From Oscillospiraceae bacterium (GTDB lineage: Bacteria; Bacillota; Clostridia; Oscillospirales; Acutalibacteraceae): 22,482 nt of DNA. Below are positions 21,853 through 22,482 of the stretch, piece after piece (within the stretch, counting starts at the first letter, position 1; every line of letters starts with the position of its first letter). Under the pieces are notes generated by a model that saw nothing but the letters and a program-made list of their open reading frames with translations, did no database searches and had not been told where the DNA came from. The DNA is taken from the NCBI GenBank assembly GCA_003520555.1, contig DOUO01000146.1, positions 1 to 22,482 on the forward strand. The letters are read 5' to 3'. A program made the position numbers and the translations under genes.

Positions 21853-22482
21853 ATGAAAACTACAAAAAGAATTATCGCAGTAGCGCTTGCAGTTCTTATG
21901 ATTGCGCTCACAATTCCTTTTGCTGTTTCCGCAGCAACAACATACACACTTACAGTACAGTGTGAAAAGCCCGACTACAAATACACAGTTTATAAGATTG
22001 CAGACCTTGACGAAGAGACAGGCGCTTACAAAAACTTTGCTACAACAGCTATCGGCAATGCTATCAAGCAGAGCACAGACAGCACTGCTGACGTTCTTGC
22101 GGCCGCTGACGCAGCAACAACACTTACAAACGGCACAGAGCTTGTTTTTGACGCTACACACACTTCAAGAGACGTTTCAAGCCTGACAGCAGGTATGTAT
22201 TACATCAAGTGCACAGGCCGTTCCGCTTCCAACAAATCAGTTGCAAAGAACAACATCGTTCCCCTTCCCAACAAGAACATGAGCGCAAGTGATACAGCTT
22301 ATACTGTTGACGTAGCTCTCAACAAAATCACCGAAAACGGCGAACCCACCATCACAAAGAAAATTAAGAAGGCTGACGGCACACTCGTTGACGAGCTTTC
22401 CGTAGAAACAGACGAAACCATCACATATGTTCTTACAGCAGAAGTAACAGGTACACCCGACAACAAGCTTGCTAAGTACATC
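21853..22482 (+). CDS. Pilin shaft subunit (SpaH/EbpB-like major pilin), N-terminal part
   Basis: The 210 visible codons run off the right edge. The signal peptide MKTTKRIIAVALAVLM...AVSA probably ends near residue 27. A first domain (about 28-160) contains YTVYKIADLDEETGAYKNF and GMYYIKCTG, typical of the D1 domain of major pilins. EPTITKKIKKADG then begins the next Ig-like domain. A pilin lysine motif, isopeptide residues and sorting signal are not all visible. It starts 21 bp after the fibro-slime gene with no terminator, and AAAAGGAG lies 12 nt upstream, a rather long spacing. The two-gene order suggests adhesin then shaft. Confidence 0.85.
   Translation, partial: MKTTKRIIAVALAVLMIALTIPFAVSAATTYTLTVQCEKPDYKYTVYKIADLDEETGAYKNFATTAIGNAIKQSTDSTADVLAAADAATTLTNGTELVFDATHTSRDVSSLTAGMYYIKCTGRSASNKSVAKNNIVPLPNKNMSASDTAYTVDVALNKITENGEPTITKKIKKADGTLVDELSVETDETITYVLTAEVTGTPDNKLAKYI

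Overview
The window reads as a chromosomal segment of a Gram-positive gut-type Clostridia bacterium, most like the Ruminococcaceae/Oscillospiraceae. This placement is an inference from gene families, not a database match. The supporting signs are an IspH fused to S1 RNA-binding sequence, an L27 with the Firmicutes N-terminal extension beside its protease Prp, Mini-III RNase, the paired M16 proteins YfmF/YfmH, surface lipoproteins (one with a Thr/Ala-rich stalk), a starch-active lipoprotein, and a pilus locus with a fibro-slime domain. No rRNA, tRNA, CRISPR array, insertion sequence or prophage was seen.

Layout. (1) Positions 1-4570, minus strand: rpiR-type regulator, HI0933-family flavoprotein, cmk, plsC, ispH-S1 (cut by the left edge). 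Most of these genes overlap or nearly touch. (2) 4571-4772: a divergent promoter region with an 11-bp inverted repeat over the regulator's own promoter and a third half-site in the hisH promoter. (3) 4773-6144, plus strand: hisH-hisF with no other his genes, ended by a bidirectional terminator. (4) 6207-9051, minus: a GH13 alpha-amylase lipoprotein followed by an SseB-like gene. (5) 9338-9955, minus: a small unrecognised lipoprotein behind a perfect-consensus promoter that carries an operator-like palindrome. (6) 10034-12817, minus: rplU-prp-rpmA with an L21-type leader, a terminator, then obg-mrnC. (7) 12856-17074, minus: yfmF-yfmH-lgt-folD; lgt and folD overlap by 59 bp. (8) 17290-18120, plus: a pyridoxamine-kinase-type gene with repeated operator-like half-sites, then a terminator. 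(9) 18121 to the right edge, plus: a long leader, a 1128-residue fibro-slime/isopeptide-domain surface protein with a non-canonical sorting motif, and the start of a second pilin.

How the genes fit together. Much of the window is housekeeping: isoprenoid and phospholipid precursors, ribosome assembly and maturation, one-carbon metabolism, lipoprotein maturation. Lgt would lipidate the two lipoproteins encoded here. The amylase and the small lipoprotein share a 10-bp motif near their start codons and may be co-regulated. The right-hand end looks like a sortase-assembled pilus operon, with a large adhesive, probably tip, subunit first and a shaft subunit second. Any sortase would lie beyond the window. 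The most interesting material is this pilus locus with its leader, and the operator architecture upstream of rpiR/hisH, the small lipoprotein and the pyridoxamine kinase.
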